Below, piece after piece: positions 1-7,322 of a DNA stretch of 7,322 nucleotides. Each line of letters opens with the position of its first letter. The first letter of the stretch is position 1. A program made the position numbers and the translations under genes. The DNA lies in assembly GCA_041501225.1 (NCBI GenBank), contig JBGQNR010000284.1, positions 1-7,322 of the forward strand. Direction: 5' to 3'. Under the pieces are notes generated by a model. The model made no database searches. It was given only the letters and a program-made list of their open reading frames with translations, and had not been told where the DNA came from. The DNA comes from JAFNAG01 sp041501225 (lineage in GTDB: Bacteria; Acidobacteriota; UBA6911).

Positions 1-59
1 ATCTCTGTGGTTGATAGGGATACAACACATGCATGTTCCGGACTGAAAGTTTCCGTCGT

Positions 60-65
60 GGAGGT
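60..65 (+). promoter_or_regulatory. Shine-Dalgarno site that decides the start of the DUF1080 gene
   Basis: GGAGGT lies 4 nt before the ATG at 70, a near-perfect match to the anti-SD sequence. The frame stays open further upstream to a GTG at 7, but that codon has no visible SD. Starting at 70 also places a basic N-terminus and hydrophobic stretch exactly where a signal peptide should begin. Confidence 0.75.
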
Positions 66-69
66 AAGA

Positions 70-981
70 ATGAGAGAATATCGCATTCCAGCATGGTGGC
101 CTCACGGCCTTCTTATGGCAGCCATCCTGTGCTCCGGTACGATCGTGACTGCTCGACATCAAGCGCAGGTCACCCAAAGCCAGCAGACCAAACCACAAGG
201 TCAGGGCGCTCAAACTCAAGGCCAGGTGCTCGGGCCGGGGGGCGAATTGTGGGGTTTCTCCAACCTGGCGGAGATCCCGGGCACGCCGTGGCGCATTCAC
301 GATCCGGGCAGACCCCAGCCCCGCGTCGTATCTCCGGGAGATATGGCAGGCGCTCCGCCGTCTGACGCGACCGTGCTTTTCGACGGCAAGGATTTGTCGA
401 AATGGGTGCAACGCTCCCGCGACGGCGCGGTCTCCGACGCACCATGGGCAGTCCATGACGGGATTTTTGAGAGCGGCCCCGGAGGCAGCATCTCGACTCG
501 GGAAAACTTCGGCGACATCCAGCTACACATCGAATTCGCCACGCCTTCAAAAGTTGCAGGGACCAGCCAGGGGCGCGGCAACAGCGGCGTGATTTTTATG
601 GGCCGCTATGAGATCCAGATTCTCGATTCCTACGATAACCGAACCTACGCGGACGGCATGGCTGCATCGATTTACGGCGAATGGCCGCCGCTGGTGAACG
701 CCGCCCGCAAGTCCGGCGCGTGGCAGACCTATGACATTGCGTTTGAAGCGCCGAAGTTTGATGGCGACAAGCTCGTCTCGCCCGGCTTCTTCACGGTGTT
801 CTGGAATGGAGTGCTCGTGCACCATCGCAAACAGGTGAGCGGGCCCACGGCTCTGCTGACGCTTCATCAATACGCGCGCCATGAAGCGGAGCTGCCACTG
901 ACGCTGCAGAACCACGGCAATCCGGTGCTTTTCCGAAATATCTGGATTCGACGTCTGACAGGGTATGACCAGGCACGATGA
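70..981 (+). CDS. Secreted DUF1080 / 3-keto-disaccharide hydrolase domain protein
   Basis: This is a 303-residue exported protein of the DUF1080 (3-keto-disaccharide hydrolase, PF06439) family, whose jelly-roll domain resembles laminin-G/concanavalin lectins and is common in secreted carbohydrate-active proteins of Acidobacteriota, Planctomycetota and Bacteroidota. Residues 1-28 form a signal peptide (hydrophobic LLMAAILCSGTIV, likely cleavage after VTA). A Gln-rich linker follows at about 32-55. The domain opens at about 100 with ATVLFDGKDLSKWV, carries the family block GNSGVIFMGRYEIQILDSY at about 170-188, then GAWQTYDIAF, and closes with LQNHGNPVLFRNIWIRRL at about 279-296. Length and domain limits look complete. 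Cys21 lacks a proper lipobox, so a lipoprotein is unlikely. Its 3' end overlaps the next frame by 17 bp and it probably shares a transcript with the beta-helix protein downstream. Family membership is clear; the exact substrate cannot be read from sequence. Confidence 0.9.
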   Translation: MREYRIPAWWPHGLLMAAILCSGTIVTARHQAQVTQSQQTKPQGQGAQTQGQVLGPGGELWGFSNLAEIPGTPWRIHDPGRPQPRVVSPGDMAGAPPSDATVLFDGKDLSKWVQRSRDGAVSDAPWAVHDGIFESGPGGSISTRENFGDIQLHIEFATPSKVAGTSQGRGNSGVIFMGRYEIQILDSYDNRTYADGMAASIYGEWPPLVNAARKSGAWQTYDIAFEAPKFDGDKLVSPGFFTVFWNGVLVHHRKQVSGPTALLTLHQYARHEAELPLTLQNHGNPVLFRNIWIRRLTGYDQAR

Positions 982-1270
982 GTGGAGGAAGATACTGAGC
1001 GGCGAACTCCCGGAAATGGCGCGCGAGATTTATCTGGAAAGCGATCCCCCGCGCATGTACAAATTCATGAGACAGACTAAGAAGCCCTGTTTCGCATTCA
1101 AGATCATGGCCGCGGGACGTATCGACGCTCGCGGCGCAGACCACGCGTTTCGCGCGGCATACGAGAGCATCAAGCCCGTCGATGGGGTTTTCATCGGGAT
1201 GTTCCCGAGGGGGCAGGATCAAGTCAGGGAAAACGCCGAACGGGTTCACAAGATTCTGGTCGGGGCTTAG
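965..1270 (+). CDS. C-terminal fragment of a larger, probably TIM-barrel protein (likely remnant)
   Basis: This 101-residue frame runs from an ATG inside the end of the DUF1080 gene. Its sequence (EWRKILSGELPEMAREIYLE, KKPCFAFKIMAAGRI, AFRAAYESIKPVDGVFIGMF, VRENAERVHKIL) has the strand-helix-strand-helix pattern of the last third of a TIM-barrel. It resembles, from memory, the C-terminus of uncharacterised proteins of about 280-320 residues. No signal peptide is present and the residues that would form the first two thirds of a barrel are absent. The frame cannot extend upstream because a TGA sits in it at 956-958. No convincing SD precedes 965; an in-frame ATG at 1016 is the only later alternative. 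The likeliest history is a deletion that joined the end of the DUF1080 gene to the middle of this gene. It may still be translated by coupling to the upstream stop. Family assignment is tentative. Confidence 0.55.
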   Translation: MTRHDEWRKILSGELPEMAREIYLESDPPRMYKFMRQTKKPCFAFKIMAAGRIDARGADHAFRAAYESIKPVDGVFIGMFPRGQDQVRENAERVHKILVGA

Positions 1271-1286
1271 TGCAAGTGAAACCCAC

Positions 1287-1300
1287 GGCCTCCGGAGGCC
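1287..1300. repeat. 14-bp perfect palindrome in the 69-bp gap before the beta-helix gene
   Basis: GGCCTCCGGAGGCC reads identically on both strands. It lies 40 bp before the ATG at 1340. It has no loop and no T-run after it, so it is a poor intrinsic terminator. It could be a dimeric regulator site or simply a product of GC-rich sequence. Confidence 0.4.
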
Positions 1301-1339
1301 AACGGTTCCAGGCAGGCTGGAACGGAAGAGGATTATCTT

Positions 1340-4291
1340 ATGTGGAAGCGAGTTATCCCGGTTGTCTGGATCCTGCTTCTTGGCGCCGCGTCTGGCTGGG
1401 CGGCGTCTTATTATACGACCCGTTTGAACGACCCGAAAGCCGTCTACCTCGATGCTTTCGGCGCGCGCGGCGACGGGATCGCCGACGACAGCGACGCCAT
1501 CCAGCAAGCGATCAACAAGGTGCAGGAGACGGTGAACCAGGGGATCGTCTTCGTCCCGGAGGGCCGGTACCGGCTGACGAAGACCATCTATATCTGGCCG
1601 TCAATCCGGGTGATCGGATATGGCGTGAAGCGGCCGGTATTCGTGCTCGCCGACAACACCCCCGGCTATCAGGACAGGAACATCGAGAACTACCTGGTGT
1701 TCTTTGCCGGCGGGCGGCCGGGTCCACAGGGAGGCAGGGGAGGCCCGGCGCCGGCAGGCAGAGGCGGGCGGCCATCGGATGCCGGCCCCGGAACCTTCTA
1801 TTCCGCGATGAGCAACATAGACATCGAAATCGGCGCCGGAAATCCGGGTGCGGTCGGAGTGCGCGGCACCTATGCGCAGCACTCGTTCCTGGCACACATG
1901 GATTTCCGCACTGGCTTCGGCATCGCCGGCGTCCACGACACGGGGAACGTGATGGAAGACGTCCGCTTCTTCGGCGGGCAGTACGGCATCTGGACCCGCA
2001 CACCCTCTCCAGGCTGGCAGTTCACGGCCGTGGATGCGTATTTCGAGGGTCAGCGCGAGGCCGCTATTCGGGAAACCATGGCGGGGCTGACTCTCATTCG
2101 TCCCCAATTCCGCAATGTTCCGACGGCGATCTCCATTGACGCCGGCCATCCGGACGAGCTCTGGATCAAGGACGGGCGTATGGAAGACATCGCCGGCCCC
2201 GCCCTGATCATCAGCCTGGAGCAAAACGCGCGCACGGAAATCAATGTGGAAAACGTGGTCTGCCGCCACGTTCCTGTGTTCGCATGGTTTCGCGAGAGCG
2301 GGAAGAAAGTCGCCGGGCCGGGAGAAATGTACGAGACGATAGCATTCTCCCATGGACTGAACTATGCGGATATCGGCGCGGCGGCGGTGATGAGAGACCT
2401 ATTTGAAACCGTGCCGCTCAAGATGATGCCGGAGCCCGTGAAATCCGACCTTGTGCCACTTCCGCCGGGCGATACCTGGGTGAACGTGCGCTCCCTCGGG
2501 GCCAAGGGGGATGGGGTCACAGACGATACGGCTGTATTTCGCAAGGCGATTGCCGAGTATCGCTCGATCTATCTGCCGTCCGGCTACTACGTCATCAGCG
2601 ACACGCTCACGCTCAGGCCGGACACCGTTTTGATTGGCCTGCATCCATTGGCAACCCAGCTCGACCTGCTCGACCGGACTGCGGCCTTCCAGGGCGTCGG
2701 CGGCCCCAAGCCGATGATCGAAGCGCCGAAAGGCGGGACCAACGTGGTGATCGGCATCGGCCTGTATACCAACGGCATCAATCCGCGCGCCGTCGCCGCC
2801 CTGTGGATGGCCGGCAGGGACTCCATGATGAACGACGTGCGTTTCCTGGGCGGCCACGGCACGAACAATCTCGACGGGACGCGCGCGAATCCGTACAACA
2901 ACATGCATACGGCCGACCCTGACTTGAACCGGCGCTGGGACGGACAGTATCCCAGCCTCTGGGTCACGGCCGGAGGCGGCGGAACGTTCTTCGATATCTG
3001 GACCCCGAGCACATTCGCGCAGGCCGGCATGCTGGTGACGGACACCTCGACGGAAGGGCGGATCTACTCCATGTCTAGCGAGCACCACGTGCGCAACGAA
3101 GTGCGACTCCGCAACGTCTCGAACTGGCGGATCTACGCGCTTCAGACCGAGGAGGAGCGCGGCGAGGGCGGCTTTGCCCTGCCGCTCGAGATCGACCGTT
3201 CCAGCAACATCACCGTTGCGAACTTCCATATCTATCGCGTCATCAGCTCCTATCAGCCATTCCCTTACGCAGTCAAGGTATCGGACTCGAAGAACATTCG
3301 TTTTCGGAACGTTCACTGTTACAGCAACAGCAAGGTCGCGTTCGATGCTGCCGTGTTCGATCAGACCCATGGCATCGAAATCCGGCAGCTCGAATTCGCT
3401 TGGCTCACACTTTCAGGAGCGACGCCCTCTCGCGCGCCGAAGCGAACATCGCCGGTTCTCGAAGCAGGAGCGAAAGTGCAGAAGCTTGTGGGCGGATTCT
3501 TCAATCTTTCCGGGGGCGCGGTTGATCCTGCGGGCGATTTCTATTTCGTGGATGCGCACTGGCAGCGCATCTACCGTTGGGACTCATCCGCCCGTCAGGT
3601 TTCTACGGTCCGCGACGCGCCGCTTGATCCCGTGAACCTGGCGTTCGACAAGTCGGGCAACCTCATGGTGGTTTCGTATGCGGGCAGCGGCACGGTCTAC
3701 GCCTTCAAGCCGGGTGCGCCCGAGGAGCCACTGGAACTGCTGAAGCCCGTGGACGCAGCGCCGCGGCCGGGCATGATCGCTGTGCGTCCGGTCGGCGACT
3801 GGCGTCTTGCCAAGGATCCCGCCACCGGGACGCCGATTGCAAGGCCGTATCAATACCTGTCACCGGATGGAACAACCTTTATCTCAGCGGGCCGCGACTT
3901 TGCCACCGGCGCGATGAGTTGGGGCATCAAGAGCGCCGACCTGCTGCGCAGCTTCGGGCTGGCGGCCGCGCCGCCCGGCAAATCCTTTTATGTGACGAGC
4001 GAAGCGGAGGTGATGACTTGGAGCGGAACGCTTGGGCCGGACGGGAACTTCCTCGATTTCAGACTCTTCGTTCAACAGGGAGGCGAAGGTGTTGCCGTGG
4101 ACACGGAGGGTAATGTTTACCTGGCGGCCGGCCAGATCTATGTCTACAATCCGTCGGGCCGGCTCATCGACACAATTGACACGCCGGAACCGCCGACTCA
4201 ACTGGTGTTCGGCGGCAATGACGGGCGCACCTTATTCATTGCCGCGCGCAGTTCGCTGTACGCCGTGCGCACACGGGTACGCGGGCGCTAA
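1340..4291 (+). CDS. Large secreted tandem pectate-lyase-type beta-helix protein with C-terminal beta-propeller
   Basis: This is a 983-residue exported protein. AGAGGA lies about 7 nt before the ATG, supporting this start. Residues 1-22 form a signal peptide (WILLLGAASGWA). Two Pectate_lyase_3 (PF12708, GH28/GH55-like) right-handed beta-helix modules follow, each opening with the family signature: FGARGDGIADDSDAIQQA at about 40-57 and SLGAKGDGVTDDTAVFRKA at about 385-403. Each signature is followed by a phosphate-loop-like turn and a V-P/LPSG-Y strand (FVPEGRYRL, YLPSGYYVI). The first module carries a Gly/Arg/Pro-rich insert at about 124-150. After about 715 the sequence changes to short blades such as GGAVDPAGDFYFVDAHWQRI, NLAFDKSGNLMVVSY and GVAVDTEGNVYLAAGQIYVY, typical of NHL/SMP-30-like six-bladed propellers. 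The likely role is binding or lysis of a polysaccharide outside the cytoplasm, alongside the DUF1080 protein upstream. Catalytic residues cannot be assigned by eye, so lyase versus hydrolase versus plain binding protein stays open. No terminator is evident after the TAA. Confidence 0.9.
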   Translation: MWKRVIPVVWILLLGAASGWAASYYTTRLNDPKAVYLDAFGARGDGIADDSDAIQQAINKVQETVNQGIVFVPEGRYRLTKTIYIWPSIRVIGYGVKRPVFVLADNTPGYQDRNIENYLVFFAGGRPGPQGGRGGPAPAGRGGRPSDAGPGTFYSAMSNIDIEIGAGNPGAVGVRGTYAQHSFLAHMDFRTGFGIAGVHDTGNVMEDVRFFGGQYGIWTRTPSPGWQFTAVDAYFEGQREAAIRETMAGLTLIRPQFRNVPTAISIDAGHPDELWIKDGRMEDIAGPALIISLEQNARTEINVENVVCRHVPVFAWFRESGKKVAGPGEMYETIAFSHGLNYADIGAAAVMRDLFETVPLKMMPEPVKSDLVPLPPGDTWVNVRSLGAKGDGVTDDTAVFRKAIAEYRSIYLPSGYYVISDTLTLRPDTVLIGLHPLATQLDLLDRTAAFQGVGGPKPMIEAPKGGTNVVIGIGLYTNGINPRAVAALWMAGRDSMMNDVRFLGGHGTNNLDGTRANPYNNMHTADPDLNRRWDGQYPSLWVTAGGGGTFFDIWTPSTFAQAGMLVTDTSTEGRIYSMSSEHHVRNEVRLRNVSNWRIYALQTEEERGEGGFALPLEIDRSSNITVANFHIYRVISSYQPFPYAVKVSDSKNIRFRNVHCYSNSKVAFDAAVFDQTHGIEIRQLEFAWLTLSGATPSRAPKRTSPVLEAGAKVQKLVGGFFNLSGGAVDPAGDFYFVDAHWQRIYRWDSSARQVSTVRDAPLDPVNLAFDKSGNLMVVSYAGSGTVYAFKPGAPEEPLELLKPVDAAPRPGMIAVRPVGDWRLAKDPATGTPIARPYQYLSPDGTTFISAGRDFATGAMSWGIKSADLLRSFGLAAAPPGKSFYVTSEAEVMTWSGTLGPDGNFLDFRLFVQQGGEGVAVDTEGNVYLAAGQIYVYNPSGRLIDTIDTPEPPTQLVFGGNDGRTLFIAARSSLYAVRTRVRGR

Positions 4292-4303
4292 AAAACAAAA
4301 ACG

Positions 4304-4330
4304 CCACGGATTCCACGGATTACACAGATT
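4304..4330. repeat. Three tandem 9-nt units 3' of the GxxExxY remnant
   Basis: CCACGGATT (4304-4312), CCACGGATT (4313-4321) and ACACAGATT (4322-4330) stand head to tail; the third differs at three positions. They begin 13 bp after the stop of the beta-helix gene and end 8 bp from the stop codon of the minus-strand GxxExxY remnant. Read on the minus strand they are AATCTGTGT, AATCCGTGG, AATCCGTGG, followed by a T-rich run. I associate such AATCTGTG-like words with the 3' flanks of GxxExxY genes, from memory and unverified. Confidence 0.6.
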
Positions 4331-4338
4331 CAATCAGC

Positions 4339-4626
4339 CTAGCGGATGATGCGTTTGAACTGGAGCGACCTGGCACCGAAGTTGAGGAGCAGCGCCAGCC
4401 GGAGTCCCGTGGCTGCCAGGTAATGCAGGGCTTGCGCGCGGTGTTCTGCGATTTAGGCGGTCGTGGCTTTGATTTCCAGTATGATCTTGCCATCGACGAG
4501 GAAGTCGGCCCGGTATTCCCCGACCTGTGCCTGCTTATACATGAGCGTGATCGGCGCTTGCCGTTCAAATGGTATTTGCCGCCCAGTCAGTTCCAAGATG
4601 GAATGCGGCAAATTCTCGCACTCCAG
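4339..4626 (-). pseudogene. GxxExxY-family protein (PD-(D/E)XK fold), 5'-truncated with in-frame stop
   Basis: The minus strand reads GRQIPFERQAPITLMYK, then VGEYRADFLVDGKIILEIKA, then an in-frame TAA (plus positions 4453-4455), then EHRAQALHYLAATGLRLALL and NFGARSLQFKRIIR before the TAG at 4339-4341. This is the C-terminal two thirds of the GxxExxY family (TIGR04256/PF13366), proteins of about 120-140 residues with a PD-(D/E)XK nuclease-like core and unknown role. The Asp of RADF and the E-x-K of LEIKA, the expected catalytic core, are still present. The N-terminal GxxExxY helix is missing; recognisable similarity fades upstream of about 4590, where the HEPN remnant begins on the other strand. 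The nonsense codon and lost N-terminus make it non-functional. Because both halves stay in one frame around the stop, decay looks recent, or the TAA could be a sequencing error, though that would not restore the 5' end. Confidence 0.85.
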
Positions 4627-4942
4627 TTTTTTCAGCCAGCAGGCAGGGGAGAAGGCATTAAAGGCCCTGTGGTTTTTTCTCGGCGAGGATCCTTGGGGCC
4701 ATTCGGTCCAAAAGCTTATCGCCGAGTTGCCGGATGTTCGTGCCCGTGAACCAATGATGGCGATGCTGGAAGGGGGCGCCTTCCTGGACCGGTACTATAT
4801 TCCCACTCGGCAGCCGAATGGCCTCCCCGATCTTACGCCCGGGCAGGTCTACTTCAGGAAAGATGACGAATCCTGTCACGATGCCGCGCGGCAACTGCTC
4901 GCCGCCGTTCATCGAATTCTAGAAAATCCTAAAGGCCCGTAG
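4625..4942 (+). pseudogene. HEPN-domain protein, 5'-truncated remnant
   Basis: From about 4625 the plus strand reads FFSQQAGEKALKALWFFLGE, DPWGHSVQKLIAELP, LDRYYIPTRQPNGLPDLTPG and then DAARQLLAAVHRIL before the TAG at 4940-4942. This matches helices 2 to 4 of the PF05168 HEPN domain, usually about 120-135 residues and often paired with a minimal nucleotidyltransferase in toxin-antitoxin-like modules. The first helix and its Met are missing. The frame is open back to an ATG at 4463, with another at 4598, but that part is antisense to the GxxExxY remnant and shows no HEPN similarity, so any product would carry an unrelated N-terminus. The R-x4-6-H motif of RNase-type HEPN toxins is not seen. 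No nucleotidyltransferase partner lies beside it. HEPN identity is strong; lack of function is inferred from truncation. Confidence 0.8.
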
Positions 4943-5358
4943 GGTTCGCGCAAAAATAGATTGGCATTTTGGCGCTCGCGCCCCGGAGGGCTGCCGGTGC
5001 CACCATTCCTGCGTTGCCTGTTGGTGCGCAGCAACCACGAGGCCGCAGCTGGGCTTCGCTGTCTGGTAGCTGACGATGGCCGCTTCCAGGGAGACCCGTG
5101 GTTTCAAAACTCCTCCCTCAGTATGGGTTCCCTGTCTACGCAACAGTTTACTCGACTCTAAATTCAGAATTAAAGAGTCATCGCGCAAGAATGGGAGAAT
5201 GGGAGAATCGGTGCCTGTTATACTGTCCCACGCCGTGGCGCTCAAACACCGCTGAACCTACGTGTCTGCCGACGACAAATATGTCCGCAAGGCCCTATCC
5301 ATCGGAAATGTTATGGCGCTGAGAGATTGGGTTTTGGCATGAGAATTCCAATAAATAA

Positions 5359-5437
5359 TCGGTGACAGGCCACTTTCACTTTTTTGAGCGGAGTGCGTGA
5401 GAAATGAAATAAGTGAAAGCGTGGCTTGTCTCACCGA
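5359..5437. repeat. Bulged 79-bp inverted repeat (REP/MITE-like hairpin)
   Basis: The left arm (5359-5381, starting TCGGTGACAGGCCAC) pairs with the right arm (5411-5437, ending CTCACCGA) over 22 Watson-Crick pairs plus one G-T pair (5368 with 5426). The only interruptions are two 2-nt bulges, both in the right arm (5419-5420 and 5429-5430). The loop is 29 nt. There is no T-run after the right arm, so it is not a normal intrinsic terminator. No target-site duplication is visible at its edges. TCGGTGAC-type ends recall REP-like palindromes mobilised by RAYT transposases; that link is from memory. Confidence 0.75.
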
Positions 5438-5559
5438 AAGTCCTTATGGAGCAGTAATGGACGGCTTCCAGCCGGTTGGGCGGACGGCAGCTTCGTGGGG
5501 ACGTTTCCTCGAACGGGAACTTCGCGGGCATATCGGGGATTTCACTTCTACGAGTAGCG

Positions 5560-5587
5560 CGATAACCAGGCATGTGACTGGTTATCG
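5560..5587. repeat. Perfect 10-bp-stem hairpin upstream of the kinase gene
   Basis: CGATAACCAG (5560-5569) and CTGGTTATCG (5578-5587) are exact reverse complements around the 8-nt loop GCATGTGA. The element sits about 104 bp before the TATAAT box and 167 bp before the kinase ATG. It lacks a T-run on the plus strand. An operator-type dyad, a REP fragment or an RNA hairpin are all possible. Confidence 0.65.
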
Positions 5588-5690
5588 GTCAATTTCACAA
5601 GCCCATTTGTTGCCAACGTAGCGATTTACAGGTATCTGCGATGCTGACAAGCGCTGAGGATTAATCTTCCTCGGTTTGCGTCACCGGACT

Positions 5691-5696
5691 TATAAT
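5691..5696 (+). promoter_or_regulatory. Possible -10 box of the kinase promoter
   Basis: TATAAT matches the sigma-70 -10 consensus exactly and stands out in GC-rich DNA. It would give a leader of about 50 nt before the ATG at 5754. At 16-18 bp upstream I see no good -35 hexamer (nearest is TTCCTC at 5667-5672), so either an activator is needed or the match is chance. Confidence 0.4.
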
Positions 5697-5753
5697 GGCG
5701 GCAATTCCAGTTGATGCCATTGCAGTGGGCGGATCGCCGGAGTGGAGGCCTGC

Positions 5754-7322
<1,569 letters not shown>

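Larger units (their letters stand above)
4943..5753. other. Gene-poor spacer of about 800 bp
   Basis: No reading frame here shows codon bias, a good SD or a recognisable family on either strand; the longest open frames (for example 4919-5245 minus and 5397-5621 plus) look like chance. Base composition is lower in GC than the flanking genes. The contents I can support are a short GGCGC-TC-GCGCC hairpin at 4971-4982, a duplicated 8-nt unit ATGGGAGA at 5191-5206, the word AATCGGTG at 5206-5213 and again at 5357-5364, two hairpins listed separately, and the presumed promoter and leader of the kinase gene. Confidence 0.6.

Noticed and set aside
27..36. 10-bp palindrome ACATGCATGT upstream of the DUF1080 gene
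   Set aside because: Short enough to occur by chance; no second copy or promoter box nearby.
1270..2139. Long Arg-rich open frame (289 codons) on the plus strand inside the beta-helix gene
   Set aside because: It is an out-of-frame shadow of a gene with clear domains; its composition is the Arg/Pro/Gly pattern typical of alternative frames in GC-rich DNA.
2399..3370. 323-codon minus-strand frame antisense to the beta-helix gene
   Set aside because: No recognisable motif and its codon pattern mirrors the real gene on the other strand.
4284..4304. Possible terminator after the beta-helix gene (GGCG, A-rich loop, CGCC)
   Set aside because: The stem is only 4 bp and no T-run follows, so it does not qualify as an intrinsic terminator.
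4971..4982. GGCGC-TC-GCGCC hairpin as a terminator
   Set aside because: The stem is 5 bp with a 2-nt loop and no T-run on the correct side for either strand.
4919..5245. 108-codon minus-strand frame in the spacer
   Set aside because: No SD, no domain, mixed composition; it also runs over the end of the HEPN remnant. It may cover a dispersed repeat, but I cannot support a gene.
5397..5621. 74-codon plus-strand frame starting in the loop of the REP-like hairpin
   Set aside because: It crosses two hairpins, has no SD and resembles no family.

Overview
The window looks like a piece of a high-GC, soil-type genome. My best guess is Acidobacteriota, of the Solibacter/Bryobacter kind. This is an inference from gene content: a secreted DUF1080 (3-keto-disaccharide hydrolase) protein, a very large secreted pectate-lyase-type beta-helix protein with a Gly/Arg/Pro-rich insert, and a Ser/Thr protein kinase fused through one membrane helix to a PD40/TolB-like propeller. 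No rRNA, tRNA, CRISPR array or intact insertion sequence was seen.

Left part (70-4291): three plus-strand reading frames in close succession form a probable carbohydrate-degradation operon. The DUF1080 protein (70-981) overlaps by 17 bp a short frame (965-1270) that looks like only the C-terminal third of a larger, probably TIM-barrel protein. After a 69-bp gap holding a 14-bp perfect palindrome comes a 983-residue exported protein (1340-4291) with two pectate-lyase-3-type beta-helix modules and a C-terminal NHL/SMP-30-like beta-propeller. The first and third products carry clear signal peptides, so the cluster points to breakdown of plant or microbial polysaccharide outside the cytoplasm.

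Middle part (4292-4942): a graveyard of two small accessory genes. On the minus strand lies a GxxExxY-family (PD-(D/E)XK fold) gene that has lost its N-terminus and carries an in-frame TAA. On the plus strand lies a HEPN-domain gene that has also lost its N-terminus. Their broken 5' ends meet at about 4590-4630, as if one deletion removed a divergent promoter region and both N-termini. Three tandem 9-nt units flank the 3' end of the GxxExxY remnant.

Right part (4943-5753): about 800 bp without a convincing gene and visibly less GC-rich than the genes. It contains a strong, bulged 79-bp inverted repeat of REP/MITE type, a perfect 10-bp-stem hairpin and a TATAAT box. It ends at the start of a receptor-like Ser/Thr protein kinase (5754 to beyond the window end). 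The kinase frame is open through the last base, so its 3' end is outside the window. Its glycine-rich ATP loop is encoded across a run of eight G.
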